A stretch of 64,000 nt of DNA from an uncultured Psychrobacter sp. (GCF_947495825.1 NZ_CANMAH010000001.1:558001-622000); one strand, 5' to 3'; shown: positions 53,473 through 63,271, numbered from the stretch's first letter. Notes: generated by a model not told the origin, from the letters alone. Translations and numbers: made by a program.

Positions 53473-55176
53473 TTAAACAACGGCAACTTCTCTAAACATC
53501 CCAGCTTCCATGTGATAAAGCAGGTGACAATGCCAAGCCCAGCGTCCAGCTTCACCCGTAACATCAAAACTGATCTTTTGAGCAGGTTGTACTGTGATCG
53601 TATGCTTACGAACCTGAAAGTCACCATCAGGCGCACGCATATCGCTCCACATACCATGCAAATGCATCGGATGATTCATCATGGTGTCATTGACTAAGGT
53701 AATGCGCACGCGCTCATTAGGTTTGATATTGACAGGCTTAGCATCTCGAAACATGATCCCATCTAATGCCCAGATATAACGCTCCATATTGCCCGTTAGG
53801 TGAATCTCAAGCTCTCTAGTCGGTTTTTGCTGCTCAGCTAAAATATGCTCATCGACAGAGCGCAGTTGACTATAGTTTAAAACCTGCCGATCAATGTTAC
53901 GTAGGTTAATGCCTGGATCATCAAGGTTCATTCGCGGACTATCGACGCGCATATCTGTCTTAAAGTCGTATTCTGTTTTGGCATGACGAGCGTGATAACC
54001 TTTATCTCCCATCGCACCCATCATATCAGCCATGGTCAACCATTCAACTTTATCCATAGCCGGTATTGGCGCACGTGCACCCTTTTTAGTAGCAAGCGTG
54101 GTTGCCACATAATCCGTTCGATCAATATTTTGGGCAAATATGGTATGAGCATCTTTAGTTGGCGTGACGATGACATCATAAGTTTCGGCCACTCCAATAC
54201 GGAAATCATCGATATCGACAGGACTCACATCAATTCCGTCCGTCGCGATGACTGTCATTTTTAGACCGGGGATACGTACATCAAATATCGTCTGCGCGGA
54301 GCCATTGATAAAACGCAGCTTGACCGGCTGTCCAGCTTTGACCAGCTGCGTCCAATTAGCCGCGGTGGTTTTACCATTCATAAGGTAAGTAAAAGTATTT
54401 TCACCAGACAGATCGGTAAAATCAGTCGGCATCATCCGCATCTGATTCCACATTTTGCGTTTATCAAAAGCAGCTTCTAAATCCGTTGCGGCAATATCGG
54501 ACAAAAGCTTTTTAAAATCTGGCAAATGATAATTATCAAAGTCTGCACGCTGCTTTAATAGTTTCAGCAAATTATGCGGATCACGGTGCGTCCAATCACT
54601 GAGCAAAATGACATGGTCTTCCTCGATTGGATGACGTTCACGTCCTTTTGGTTCGATGACAATCGCCCCGCGCATACCAGTTTGTTCTTGGAATCCCGTG
54701 TGCGAGTGATACCAATAAGTACCCGCTTGTTTTAGAGTAAATTTATACGTAAAGGTGCTATTGGCTGGAATACCATCAAAGCTGATACCTGGTACGCCAT
54801 CCATCTCAAACGGTACAAGCAGACCATGCCAATGAATAGAGGTCGACTCATTCATCTGATTGTGCACGCGGATAGTTACTGTATCGCCCTCGCGCATTTT
54901 TAACGTTGGTGCTGGCAATGAATCGTTAATGAGCGTTGCCATGCTTGACTTGCCATTAACAATGATAGGCTTTTTGCTGACATAAAGATCAAACTCATTG
55001 CCCGTTAATATCGGCACTTTATGATCTGGCCTGTCGCTATTGACTACCGCGTTTTGAGCATTTGCCCCAAGCGCACTATTGGCTATAGTCGGCAGGGTCG
55101 ATAGCATAGACGCACCAAGTAGCGTCGATGACCCTGTCAAAAAACGCCTGCGGTTAAGCATATTTTTATTATTCAT
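53473..55176 (-). CDS. copA: Copper resistance multicopper oxidase CopA
   Basis: 567 residues, periplasmic multicopper oxidase thought to oxidise Cu(I). A Tat signal (NRRRFLTGSSTLLGASML) exports the folded protein. Copper sites: SIHWHGLLVPFEMDG, TYWYHSHTGFQEQTGMRG, and in the C-terminal domain HPMHLHGMW and WAWHCHLLYHMEAGM. The length is slightly short of large CopA with extra Met repeats; those repeats are carried by CopB here instead. TTAGG precedes the ATG. Transcribed before copB. Confidence 0.95.
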   Translation of the reverse strand: MNNKNMLNRRRFLTGSSTLLGASMLSTLPTIANSALGANAQNAVVNSDRPDHKVPILTGNEFDLYVSKKPIIVNGKSSMATLINDSLPAPTLKMREGDTVTIRVHNQMNESTSIHWHGLLVPFEMDGVPGISFDGIPANSTFTYKFTLKQAGTYWYHSHTGFQEQTGMRGAIVIEPKGRERHPIEEDHVILLSDWTHRDPHNLLKLLKQRADFDNYHLPDFKKLLSDIAATDLEAAFDKRKMWNQMRMMPTDFTDLSGENTFTYLMNGKTTAANWTQLVKAGQPVKLRFINGSAQTIFDVRIPGLKMTVIATDGIDVSPVDIDDFRIGVAETYDVIVTPTKDAHTIFAQNIDRTDYVATTLATKKGARAPIPAMDKVEWLTMADMMGAMGDKGYHARHAKTEYDFKTDMRVDSPRMNLDDPGINLRNIDRQVLNYSQLRSVDEHILAEQQKPTRELEIHLTGNMERYIWALDGIMFRDAKPVNIKPNERVRITLVNDTMMNHPMHLHGMWSDMRAPDGDFQVRKHTITVQPAQKISFDVTGEAGRWAWHCHLLYHMEAGMFREVAVV

Positions 55177-55250
55177 AATGATGACCTAACTTAATCCATA
55201 AAATGGGAATTGAGTTTGTACCAAACGATCTACTTTAAACATCAATCAAA

Positions 55251-55892
55251 CTACAATTGCTGCTGCGGTGACTTAACATCAGCATAGACGCTGGTTGTAC
55301 CGTCTTTATTGATTTGCATGATTTGATATGGCATAAACTGGTTTTGATACTCCATACCCGGGCTACCGACAGGCATGCCAGGTACGGCAAGTCCGATAGC
55401 TTCGCTAGGCGGATTCTCTAAGAACTGTGCCATGTGCTTGGCTGGGACATGACCTTCAAAGACATAACCATCGGTAGTGACTGCGGTATGACAAGACTGC
55501 ATTTGCGGTGGTACGCTATAACGCTCTTTAAATACCGACAAGTCTGTAACGTCTTGCGCAGTGGCATTTAAACCATTGTCTTCTGCGTGGCCTATCCATT
55601 CTTTACAACAGCCACAATTGGCATCTTTATAAACAGTGGCAGAGACATCTTTGAGTAGCTCCGTTTGGTTTATCAAAGGAGCCGTCACCGCTGTCAGCTC
55701 AGCATGGGGCTGTGCTACCTGAGCCGATTGCGTAGCTACAGTTGGTTCAGACTGTACAGTCTGTGAATCAGAAGCGCTCGTATTTGATTGGCTACAAGCC
55801 GCTAATAATAGTGAAGATGTCATCATCACTAAAAGAACACGACCAGATAACTGGTTGTGTCCATTAAAAAACATATTGGTATAGCGCTTCAT
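55251..55892 (-). CDS. DUF411 metal-binding lipoprotein
   Basis: 213 residues. An N-terminal hydrophobic segment ends in lipobox LLAAC (Cys about 33), so it is likely an outer-membrane or periplasmic lipoprotein. The DUF411 domain shows YKDANCGCCKEWIGHAE (Cys-x-Cys-Cys), SCHTAVTTDGYVFEGHVPAKHM and AVPGMPVGSPGMEY, a set linked to copper (CopG-like). It lies between cytochrome c and copA in the same direction, with AGGGGTG before the ATG. Confidence 0.9.
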   Translation of the reverse strand: MKRYTNMFFNGHNQLSGRVLLVMMTSSLLLAACSQSNTSASDSQTVQSEPTVATQSAQVAQPHAELTAVTAPLINQTELLKDVSATVYKDANCGCCKEWIGHAEDNGLNATAQDVTDLSVFKERYSVPPQMQSCHTAVTTDGYVFEGHVPAKHMAQFLENPPSEAIGLAVPGMPVGSPGMEYQNQFMPYQIMQINKDGTTSVYADVKSPQQQL

Positions 55893-55929
55893 AAAGTCAC
55901 CCCTAAGCGTTTGTTTATATATTTAATCA

Positions 55930-56526
55930 TTAATGCTGCATCTCAGACCCGTCATCCGACATATTCATCGTGTCGCTATTCATTGACATATCTAGCATAT
56001 CGTCGTCCAACCTTGTTGTTAGCATGGTGTACTGACTTTTATCTAATTCAGGTAATGACCTGATAAACGCGACCATGGCCCACATTCTATCGTCATCATG
56101 CGTTGCGCCCCACGCTGGCATTCCAGACGCCATGATGCCATGTTTAATCGCCCAAAAGCCTTGTCTAGCACCCGCCTGCGTTTGATAATGTTCAACAATA
56201 TCAGTATTGGTAAAATTAGGCGGCTTAGGATACAGACCTTGACTAAGATCAGTCTGCTCTACGCCAGGAGATAGATGGCAGCCTGCGCACATGTCTTTAT
56301 AATCTGCACCGCCACTGCTAATCATATCTACCTGCTCTAAATCTGGAATGATAATATCTTTACTCGCATTGGCTATAGACCGGTTACGAGCGGTCTCTAA
56401 AAGGTTGTAGACTATCGGACTATGCCCTTGATCAGCTCCAACGTTTACGATACCACTAGTCACCACAATAAGAATACCAGCCACTGCTACAATTATGCTA
56501 AATAGCACCCCCAATAAGAACTTCAT
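55930..56526 (-). CDS. c-type cytochrome of the copper cluster
   Basis: 198 residues. An N-terminal membrane anchor (FLLGVLFSIIVAVAGILIVVTSG) and one heme-binding motif (CAGCH, about residue 81), with the axial Met plausibly in GIMASGMPAWG. The C-terminal tail is Met/Asp-rich (DMLDMSMNSDTMNMSDDGSEM), like a copper-binding tail. It may carry electrons during copper oxidation or repair. AGGATAAGTAC precedes the ATG. Co-directional with copA/copB. Confidence 0.85.
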   Translation of the reverse strand: MKFLLGVLFSIIVAVAGILIVVTSGIVNVGADQGHSPIVYNLLETARNRSIANASKDIIIPDLEQVDMISSGGADYKDMCAGCHLSPGVEQTDLSQGLYPKPPNFTNTDIVEHYQTQAGARQGFWAIKHGIMASGMPAWGATHDDDRMWAMVAFIRSLPELDKSQYTMLTTRLDDDMLDMSMNSDTMNMSDDGSEMQH

Positions 56527-56641
56527 GTACTTATCCTAAAAATCCATTTTTATTGATACATCACTATCAACGAATAAAGCCACTTACTCAGTGCCTTTGA
56601 CCAACAGCGATGTATGTTCGATAGGACTAGTTTTGAAATCC

Positions 56642-56944
56642 TTAGGTTTTACTATTGCTGTTCATATTATGGCTATGCATGCTGTCACTGCTGACACAAT
56701 GTTTTTGATGCATTTGCTTCATTTTGCCCATATTAGCCATCATAGCTTTCATCGCAGGGTCGTTCATGTCCATCTTGCTATGATCCATCTTTTGCATCAT
56801 TTGCATATGCTTTTCCATCTTTTCACAATTCATTTGATCCTTTTGGGCATGCAACTTTGGATCATGAGCCATGGCAGATGTCGAGACAACAAGAGTAACA
56901 GCAGTGACAATGATCGATTTAGGTATTGATTTGAATAGTGACAT
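56642..56944 (-). CDS. Small secreted Met/His-rich protein
   Basis: 100 residues. Signal peptide (MSLFKSIPKSIIVTAVTLVV, cut near SAMA). The mature part is full of Met, His and Lys (MEKHMQMMQKMDHSKMDMND, CVSSDSMHSHNM) and has two Cys. This composition suggests a periplasmic copper-binding or copper-chaperone protein; no named family is recognised. AAGGATC precedes the ATG. A palindrome matching a CusR-type box lies about 180 bases upstream. Confidence 0.7.
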   Translation of the reverse strand: MSLFKSIPKSIIVTAVTLVVSTSAMAHDPKLHAQKDQMNCEKMEKHMQMMQKMDHSKMDMNDPAMKAMMANMGKMKQMHQKHCVSSDSMHSHNMNSNSKT

Positions 56945-57113
56945 AAGAGATCCTTATTTGATTTGATTAACAGCGTATAAAGCGTAAGTTTTGGTTGGGT
57001 TTAGCTTTAATGTATTGAAACTTAAAGAATATATTGCCACTTAAAGTTATCAAATACTAAGGCTATTGAATCAGTCTAAATGTTACCTTACTCATTCTGA
57101 CTGACAGATGACA

Positions 57114-57139
57114 CCAAGATGACAATTCTGTCATCTTGG
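57114..57139. promoter_or_regulatory. CopR/CusR-type box with long palindrome
   Basis: CCAAGATGACA-ATTC-TGTCATCTTGG: an 11-bp perfect stem. The core TGACA-N4-TGTCA equals the CusR/CopR box spacing. It lies between two copper-cluster genes and could be the operator of the 56944 promoter; the long stem could also terminate the upstream transcript. Confidence 0.55.
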
Positions 57140-57151
57140 CATCTATAGATT

Positions 57152-57487
57152 TTAATGTTGTTCATAATCCTCTAGTATTGCCTTAGCATTACTGTCGCGA
57201 TCTCGGCCATACTTGTCTACAAAATACTTCTCAGCTTGCAGGTGTTGATCTTGGTGCTGAACCTGACAGGCTACTCTTGCATCGATATAGCTTTTCATTT
57301 GCGCATCAGATATCGGCGCATCATTGTGATCCGCGTTTTTTGCAAATTTAGTAACCGCATCGCAGTTGTCGAGAATCGAAGTGCTTAGGTTGGTAGTATG
57401 CGCGTTTGCTGCTGACATGCCGACAAACATCGACAATGACATCGATAGCGACAATAGAGATGCACTTTTTAGACCATAATTTTTCAT
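57152..57487 (-). CDS. Small secreted protein of unknown function
   Basis: 111 residues. Signal peptide with LSLSMSLSMFVGMSAANA, mature start about residue 30. Two Cys at DNCDAVTKF and VACQVQH, suggesting a disulfide. Charged, helical-looking mature part (ILEDYEQH end). It is the gene nearest the divergent copRS promoter. No family recognised; the copper context is the only clue. Confidence 0.65.
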   Translation of the reverse strand: MKNYGLKSASLLSLSMSLSMFVGMSAANAHTTNLSTSILDNCDAVTKFAKNADHNDAPISDAQMKSYIDARVACQVQHQDQHLQAEKYFVDKYGRDRDSNAKAILEDYEQH

Positions 57488-57799
57488 ATAATACTCTCAA
57501 AGACAAATAATTGGACATTCAAGTAGAATGTTTGTTAGTGAAGCTATTTATAGAAGTTAACTTTATTTTTTAGAAACCATCTCTAGCAGACAAAGCCTCA
57601 TATTTAGCTTTGGTTAAGAATACTAAACTGAGACTGACAGCTTAATGACGCAGACATGACATGTTTGTTAGAAATAAATCAATCCTGTCATACAAGTCTC
57701 TATTGCAACTAAGCGATCGAACCACTGATATACAGACGTATCTAAAAACGTTTTAGTGTTACGCTATTAATTACCAGAGTGATATTTAAAGGAACAATA
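57488..57799. promoter_or_regulatory. Divergent copper-cluster promoter region
   Basis: 312 bases between the secreted protein and copR. It holds the CusR-like box at 57657-57670 and other TGAC/GTCA half-sites (for example near 57631 and 57694). No ORF. Confidence 0.6.
57657..57670. promoter_or_regulatory. CusR/CopR-type half-perfect box
   Basis: TGACA-TGTT-TGTTA: one mismatch from TGACA-N4-TGTCA, the box of copper two-component regulators. Upstream of the copper genes and of copR itself. Confidence 0.4.
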
Positions 57800-58501
57800 A
57801 TGAAAGTATTGCTAGTAGAAGACGAGATAAAACTTGGAGAGTACATAAAAAAGGGCTTAACTGAGGCGGGCTTTATCGTTGACCATCATACGACTGGTCT
57901 AGACGGCTATCATGCTTTGATGACAGATGAGTTCAGCGTGGTGCTAATGGATGTGATGCTACCTGATGTCAGTGGCTTTGAGTTGGTACGCAATTACCGC
58001 GCCGCTGGCAAGCATACGCCCGTCTTATTTTTGACAGCAAAAGATGATTTGAGTGATAAAATCAAAGGCATTGAAATCGGCGGAGATGACTATCTGACCA
58101 AGCCTTTCGCCTTTGCAGAGTTAATAGTCAGAATAAAAAGCTTGCTAAGACGCGCCAATCAAACAGATTATAAAAGCACTGTCATGCAAATAGCAGATCT
58201 GAAGATGGACATTGCCAAGCGCACCGTACATAGAGGTGACAGCGCTATTAAACTGACGGCAAAAGAGTTTTCTCTCCTACAATTTATGCTTGAGCGCTGC
58301 GGTGAAGTGTTGCCGCGCTCTGTCATCGCCTCGCAAGTATGGGATATGAATTTTGATAGCGATACCAATGTCATTGATGTGGCTATAAGACGTCTGCGAC
58401 TCAAAATCGATGATGGCTTTAATACAAGACTGATCCATACCGTGCGCGGCATGGGTTATAAGTTAGAGACCTCAGATCCACTCAATATAGACGTTGAATA
58501 A
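57800..58501 (+). CDS. copR: Copper-type response regulator, OmpR family
   Basis: 233 residues. Receiver domain with MKVLLVEDEIKLGEYIKKGL, phospho-Asp in VVLMDVMLPD (about residue 51) and Lys in FLTAKDD (about 101); C-terminal winged helix (TAKEFSLLQFMLERCGEVLPRSVIASQVWDMNFDSDTNVIDVAIRRLR, then VRGMGYKL). AAAGGAACAATA before ATG 57800 sets the start; the longer frame to 57779 is unlikely. It is close to CusR/CopR in sequence, and it lies beside copper genes. Confidence 0.92.
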   Translation: MKVLLVEDEIKLGEYIKKGLTEAGFIVDHHTTGLDGYHALMTDEFSVVLMDVMLPDVSGFELVRNYRAAGKHTPVLFLTAKDDLSDKIKGIEIGGDDYLTKPFAFAELIVRIKSLLRRANQTDYKSTVMQIADLKMDIAKRTVHRGDSAIKLTAKEFSLLQFMLERCGEVLPRSVIASQVWDMNFDSDTNVIDVAIRRLRLKIDDGFNTRLIHTVRGMGYKLETSDPLNIDVE

Positions 58502-58502
58502 A

Positions 58503-59924
58503 ATGGCAGTCAATACAATGAAAGCTCCACCTGATAATCGACGCTGGCCGCTACTTTGGCGCACGATATTTTTACTTACCTTCTTCGTGGTTCTCTCACA
58601 AGTAGTGATTTATATCTGGGTGCAACGTTCTGTCAAAGGTCACTTTGAGGAGATGGACGCGGAGATTATCACCCATGCTGCTTTTGATTTACGTCAGCGT
58701 CTAACTGACTTCAATGATCAAACAGCTACCTCTAACTCATCCACCCTCACAGTTCCAGCAGACAACGACCATTTACACCCCTCCTGGCGTGATTATGATT
58801 TAAAAAAAGTCATTGCTGATAAAGAGGGGCAGCTTTTGACCAGCATACCCAGCCGCTTTGTCGACGATTTGCCAGCCAGCTTTAATCTATTATCATTATG
58901 GCAAGAGCACCATGAGCAGCAGTTCGTCGTTGAGATAAAAGATAGAAATTATCGAGCCATCATTATTAAAGACCACCATACCTTGGCATTTATCGCCCTA
59001 CCCATCGATATTCATCACCAATATTTATTACAGTTCAACCGTCAGCTTAGTATGATTTTAATGGCCATTACCCTATTGTTAGTTTCCGTGGCAGCATTAA
59101 GTGTCTATTGGGGCTTTGCGCCTCTATCTACTATCATGCAAAAGATGAAAGGCATCAACCCTGAACGGCTAGATGAAAGAATTAACGCTCATAACATGCC
59201 ATTGGAGCTGCGTCCACTTGCTGAATCCTATAACTTAATGATGGGCAAGCTTGAGAGCAATTTTGACTCCCTGCTACGTTTTTCTGACAATATTGCCCAT
59301 GAGCTGCGTACTCCCATAGCTACGCTTAGTACCCAAACACAGGTAATGCTCAGTAAACCTAGAGATAGCGATGAGTATATCGAGCAGCTACATCATCAGC
59401 ATGAAACTTTAGAGCAGTTATCGGGACTGATTAATAATATGCTGCTGCTCGCCAAGACTCAAAAGGGACTGAGTGACTCGCAGCTTAATCCGGTAGATAC
59501 AGAATCGCTGATAACCAAACTTATCGACTACTTTGAGATGATAGCAGATGAACGAGGAATAACTTTTGAAAAAAAGGGCAGCTTTAGCACAGTGCTGGGC
59601 GACAAAGGCTTGCTGCAAAGACTGTTTGCTAATCTCATGTCAAATGCTATCTATTACGCGGCTAGTGATAGCGTCATTATTATTGAAGCAACTACAACCT
59701 CTACGTCAACAATCACTATAACTAATAAATTGGCTAAGCCACTGACTCAAAGCGATGCGGATAAATTATTTGAGCGGTTCCATCGACATGATCAGACCAA
59801 GGCTATGCACGCAGGATCAGGTCTGGGATTATCTATTGTACAAGCGATCGCTCATGCGCATAATGGCAAAGTCAGCATTACTATCAAAAATGATTATTAC
59901 TTTCAAGTTGAAGTGATTTTGTAG
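58503..59924 (+). CDS. copS: Copper-type sensor histidine kinase
   Basis: 473 residues. First transmembrane helix at about 18-38, a periplasmic sensor of about 130 residues, second helix at about 180-200 and a HAMP-like linker. The phospho-His is in FSDNIAHELRTPIATLSTQ (about residue 262), N box LFANLMSNAIYYA and G box GSGLGLSIVQAI. The loop between the helices is the presumed metal sensor. It starts one base after copR ends, so the pair is translationally coupled. ATG 58503 used. Confidence 0.92.
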   Translation: MAVNTMKAPPDNRRWPLLWRTIFLLTFFVVLSQVVIYIWVQRSVKGHFEEMDAEIITHAAFDLRQRLTDFNDQTATSNSSTLTVPADNDHLHPSWRDYDLKKVIADKEGQLLTSIPSRFVDDLPASFNLLSLWQEHHEQQFVVEIKDRNYRAIIIKDHHTLAFIALPIDIHHQYLLQFNRQLSMILMAITLLLVSVAALSVYWGFAPLSTIMQKMKGINPERLDERINAHNMPLELRPLAESYNLMMGKLESNFDSLLRFSDNIAHELRTPIATLSTQTQVMLSKPRDSDEYIEQLHHQHETLEQLSGLINNMLLLAKTQKGLSDSQLNPVDTESLITKLIDYFEMIADERGITFEKKGSFSTVLGDKGLLQRLFANLMSNAIYYAASDSVIIIEATTTSTSTITITNKLAKPLTQSDADKLFERFHRHDQTKAMHAGSGLGLSIVQAIAHAHNGKVSITIKNDYYFQVEVIL

Positions 59925-59965
59925 CGCGCACTGTATCGGTTTTCAAGCGAATCGACGATAGCTTT

Positions 59966-61276
59966 TCAATAACTCGGTAACATCGGCAACCAAACCACCA
60001 AAGCTAGCAGCGTAGCTAGTAACACTGGCGGCGTGATAAGCAGGCCGATTTTCATATACTGCCCCCAGCTGATTTTATAGTCTTTCTCTGCCAATACATG
60101 TAGCCATAACAATGTCGCAAGGCTGCCAATAGGCGTAAACTTCGGCCCCAGATCATTGCCAATGACATTGGCATAAACCATCAGCTCGCGAGTGGCAGCC
60201 GGTACTTGCGCGCTATCGATAGCCAGTGCACCTACCAAGGTCGATGGCATATTATTCATGATAGAGGCTACAATCGCTGAAAGAAACCCCGTCCCTACTG
60301 TCGCGATGATATTGCCTTGCTGCCCTAGCCAATTGAGTATCTGAGCACCATAAGCCGTCAGTCCTGCGTTACCCAAGCCATACACCACCAAGTACATACC
60401 GATTGAAAACAAGACGATTTGCCAAGGCGCTTTACGTACGACATCAGACACAGAAACAACCGCCTCTCGCCCGCCTTGCCACCAGCGCCCAGCGATGGCC
60501 ATTAATACCAATGCCGCTGCTCCCGTGACGAGGGAGATGGGCACACCTAATGGCTCGGTGGCAAAATACGCAACCAATAATAAGGCCAGTAGCGGAAAAG
60601 CTGCTTTAAACACCAGCGGATCTTCGATAGCGGATGCAGGTGCGCTAAGATTGGTAATAGAATAGTGTGTTGGGATTTGGCGGGCATAGACCACCCACAG
60701 CACTACTAATGTCGCGATGACAGAGACGATGTTGACCGGCACCATGACCGCGGCATAACGCCCAAAGCCAATATCAAAATAATTGGCGCTGACGATATTG
60801 ACCAGATTGGAAGTCACTAACGGCAGGCTAGCGGTGTCAGCAATAAAGCCCGTGGCGATGATAAAAGCCAATGCCGACGGCGGTGAAAACTTAAGCCGTA
60901 GCAAGATAGCGATGACGATCGGTGTCAGAAGTAATGCCGCGCCATCATTGGCAAAAAACGCCGAGATAAACGCGCCCAGTATCACAATCATAGGAAACAA
61001 CAAGCGCCCTTGCCCATTGCCAAGTCTGGCCACATGGAGCGCCGCCCAACCAAAAAACCCTGCCCTATCTAAGATAAGCGAGATGATGATAAGCGCCACA
61101 AAGGTAAAGGTCGCATCCCAAACGATATCCCACACCACAGCGACATCGGATAACTGCACCACACCAAAAGCCAAGGCGACCAAGGCTCCGCCCAGCGCGC
61201 TCCAACCAATGCCCAAACCTTTAGGCTGCCATATCACCAAAACCAAGGTCACGATAAAGATAATGAATGCGAGCAT
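59966..61276 (-). CDS. arsB: Arsenite efflux membrane protein ArsB
   Basis: 436 residues, inner membrane arsenite/antimonite exporter with about 12 helices, driven by the proton gradient alone or with ArsA (absent here). Family marks: [56 protein letters not shown] and [18 protein letters not shown] precedes the ATG. Last gene of the arsR-C-H-B series. Confidence 0.95.
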   Translation of the reverse strand: MLAFIIFIVTLVLVIWQPKGLGIGWSALGGALVALAFGVVQLSDVAVVWDIVWDATFTFVALIIISLILDRAGFFGWAALHVARLGNGQGRLLFPMIVILGAFISAFFANDGAALLLTPIVIAILLRLKFSPPSALAFIIATGFIADTASLPLVTSNLVNIVSANYFDIGFGRYAAVMVPVNIVSVIATLVVLWVVYARQIPTHYSITNLSAPASAIEDPLVFKAAFPLLALLLVAYFATEPLGVPISLVTGAAALVLMAIAGRWWQGGREAVVSVSDVVRKAPWQIVLFSIGMYLVVYGLGNAGLTAYGAQILNWLGQQGNIIATVGTGFLSAIVASIMNNMPSTLVGALAIDSAQVPAATRELMVYANVIGNDLGPKFTPIGSLATLLWLHVLAEKDYKISWGQYMKIGLLITPPVLLATLLALVVWLPMLPSY

Positions 61277-61382
61277 GAAACAACCTTATTTGAGCTGGCT
61301 TTTTTAACCAAATTGGTTTAACCAGCTTGTTTTAACCGATTTTGTTGAGCTATTTGGTTTAGCCGATTGAATCTACAAAAGA

Positions 61383-62141
61383 CTAAATCGATTTTTGATT
61401 GACACGCTGTGACACTTCCTCAGCACTTTCCACCCGTTCAGAGTATCTATCGGTCAGATAGGCCGAGCGTCCACGAGTCAGCCATGTAAACTTCACCAGC
61501 TCCTCACAGACATCCACAAGGCGCAGATATAAAGGCGACATATCCATGCGATTGTCATCATTAAACTCTAAAAAAGCCTTTGGAATCGATGATTGATTGG
61601 GGATAGTAATCATGCGCATCCAGCGCCCCAGAATGCGCAGCTGATTGACGGTATTAAAGCTTTGACTGCCACCGCTGACTTGCATTACTGCCAAGGTTTT
61701 GCCTTGGGTTGGACGTACGCCGCCCAGTGCAAGCGGTATCCAATCGATTTGTGCTTTCATAATGCTGGTGATGCTGCCGTGACGTTCTGGACTCACCCAC
61801 AGCATGCCCTCTGACCACTGCGCCAGCTCGCGCAGCTCTTGCACCTTTGGATGATTGCTGTCAGCATCATCTGGCAGCGGTAACCCCGATGGATTGAACA
61901 CCCGCACCTCGCAGCCATACCAACGCAGCAGCCGACTTGCCTCCTCAGCCGCTAGCCTAGAAAATGAGCGCTCCCGTAACGACCCGTATAGCACGAGTAT
62001 CTTAGGTGGATGACGTGGGTCATTTGGTGCAATCAATGACTCAATATCAATCGATTGTAATTGACTGGCATCAATATTGGGCAGGTCATCTAGCTTTAAC
62101 GACCCCTCTGCGTGAGGTTGGTTTTTATTGGTTGTTGTCAT
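61383..62141 (-). CDS. arsH: NADPH-dependent FMN reductase ArsH
   Basis: 252 residues, flavodoxin-like. The phosphate-binding loop [22 protein letters not shown], the [22 protein letters not shown] segment and [21 protein letters not shown] match ArsH, which oxidises organoarsenicals or reduces quinones. The first 50 residues are a charged extension. It overlaps the end of arsC by 17 bases, so it is translationally coupled. Confidence 0.93.
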   Translation of the reverse strand: MTTTNKNQPHAEGSLKLDDLPNIDASQLQSIDIESLIAPNDPRHPPKILVLYGSLRERSFSRLAAEEASRLLRWYGCEVRVFNPSGLPLPDDADSNHPKVQELRELAQWSEGMLWVSPERHGSITSIMKAQIDWIPLALGGVRPTQGKTLAVMQVSGGSQSFNTVNQLRILGRWMRMITIPNQSSIPKAFLEFNDDNRMDMSPLYLRLVDVCEELVKFTWLTRGRSAYLTDRYSERVESAEEVSQRVNQKSI

Positions 62142-62535
62142 GATAAATCGTCTCGCCGTCCTCTTTGGTAAAACTGCTCACTGGATTTTCTAACAATTCA
62201 AACACCCGCTCTGATGGTCGGCATAACGCTGCGCCTTTATCTGTGACCACGATAGGACGGTTAATTAAGATAGGATGGGCAATCATTGCATCGATAATCT
62301 CATCATCAGATAACTCAGGATCATCTAAGCCCAGCTCATCATTGATGGCTTCTTTACTGCGTAGTAACTCTCTTGGCGAGATATTCATCTTTGCCAATAG
62401 CTCGACCAACTCGTCACGGCTCGGCGGGTTTTTTAGATACTCCACCACTTCTGGCTGTTCACCTGATGCCTTTATGATGGCAAGCGTATTGCGAGAGGTA
62501 CCGCAGTTTGGATTATGAAAAATTAATGGTTTCAT
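62125..62535 (-). CDS. arsC: Arsenate reductase (glutaredoxin-dependent) ArsC
   Basis: 136 residues, reduces arsenate to arsenite. Catalytic Cys11 in [14 protein letters not shown]; a binding Arg in [22 protein letters not shown] helix. This is the E. coli R773-type enzyme using glutathione/glutaredoxin. It lies between arsR and arsH. AGTCGCT precedes the ATG only weakly. Confidence 0.96.
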   Translation of the reverse strand: MKPLIFHNPNCGTSRNTLAIIKASGEQPEVVEYLKNPPSRDELVELLAKMNISPRELLRSKEAINDELGLDDPELSDDEIIDAMIAHPILINRPIVVTDKGAALCRPSERVFELLENPVSSFTKEDGETIYHDNNQ

Positions 62536-62578
62536 AGCGACTTCACCTATTTTTTTGAATCTATAGTGAGTTCAGACA

Positions 62579-62667
62579 TAAAAACGATACAGTGGAACTG
62601 GGATGAATTTTACGCAGCATCGAGCAGCGCAGGCACAGCACGCCAGAAAAATTTATACCAGTTCCAC
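62579..62667. repeat. Palindromic repeat element, possible Psychrobacter dispersed repeat
   Basis: GTGGAACTGG (62592-62601) and CCAGTTCCAC (62658-62667) are perfect 10-bp terminal inverted arms, with further inner ATTTT/AAAAT pairing. The centre is G+C-rich (GCAGC-type runs). The left edge TAAAAACGATACAGT (15 bases) recurs exactly at 17315-17329. It separates arsR from arsC and may act as a MITE-like or REP-like element. Confidence 0.55.
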
Positions 62668-62761
62668 GTTGACATATAATGTATCTGTTTTATTTAGAAT
62701 CGACTATAGTTATTAAGAAGATATTTATTAAAGTAGCTAGCTGCTTAGCTTAGCGCTTGTC

Positions 62762-63124
62762 CTAAAAACTGTCTTGGTTATTAGGTTTGGCAGTCTCACA
62801 GCCGCTTAAACTATCCAGCAGCGAAGCACACAGCTCTGGATGTCCCGCACAGCAGTCTTGCAACAAAAACTGCACGACCGCCTCCATGTGTGACAGCGAA
62901 GCGCGATAGATTATCTGCCGACTTTGGCGTTTTGACACCACCCACCCTGCTCTTGCCAGCACTGATAGATGCGCGGACATAGTGTTATGTGGTACAGACA
63001 GTTGACGGGCTATCTCACCCGCAGGCAAACCCTCGGGCTCTTGGCTGACAAGTAACCTAAAGGCTTTGAGACGCGTGTCTTGAGACAGTGCGGCAAAGCT
63101 TGCGATAGCGTTAGTTATTTCCAT
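62762..63124 (-). CDS. arsR: Arsenic-responsive repressor ArsR
   Basis: 120 residues, winged-helix repressor. DNA recognition helix in LPAGEIARQLSVPHNTMSAHLSVLARAGWV (about 32-61). The metal site is C-terminal: DCCAGHPELC (Cys about 91, 92, 99) plus a later SGC, like the Acidithiobacillus-type ArsR rather than the CVC of E. coli. ATG 63124 is chosen; a longer frame would add 36 hydrophobic residues unlike any ArsR. It sits first in the ars series. Confidence 0.93.
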   Translation of the reverse strand: MEITNAIASFAALSQDTRLKAFRLLVSQEPEGLPAGEIARQLSVPHNTMSAHLSVLARAGWVVSKRQSRQIIYRASLSHMEAVVQFLLQDCCAGHPELCASLLDSLSGCETAKPNNQDSF

Positions 63125-63146
63125 ATGTCCAATAATACAGACATAT
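63123..63146. promoter_or_regulatory. Candidate ArsR operator
   Basis: ATATGTC (63123-63129) and GACATAT (63140-63146): perfect 7-bp arms with a 10-base spacer, overlapping the arsR start codon. ArsR sites are typically interrupted palindromes, so the location and form fit. Confidence 0.45.
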
Positions 63147-63242
63147 AAGAATATTTCAATAAACAATAAATGAAAAATGTTTATAAGTAGCATTTTAAAG
63201 CTTTTGATAATCCAATTTTTAACAACGTACAACCCACAGCAA

Positions 63243-63271
63243 AAAACCCGCTAAAATATTCAGCGGGTTTT
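63243..63271. terminator. Bidirectional terminator beside the right-edge gene
   Basis: AAAACCCGCT / AGCGGGTTTT, perfect 10-bp stem with flanking A and T runs. On the minus strand it ends the transcript of the gene at 63298 before arsR. Confidence 0.85.

Noticed and set aside
63125..63232. Extension of arsR to a longer hydrophobic N-terminus
   Set aside because: The extra 36 residues are not ArsR-like, the ATG at 63124 fits the family start, and the operator palindrome overlaps that region.
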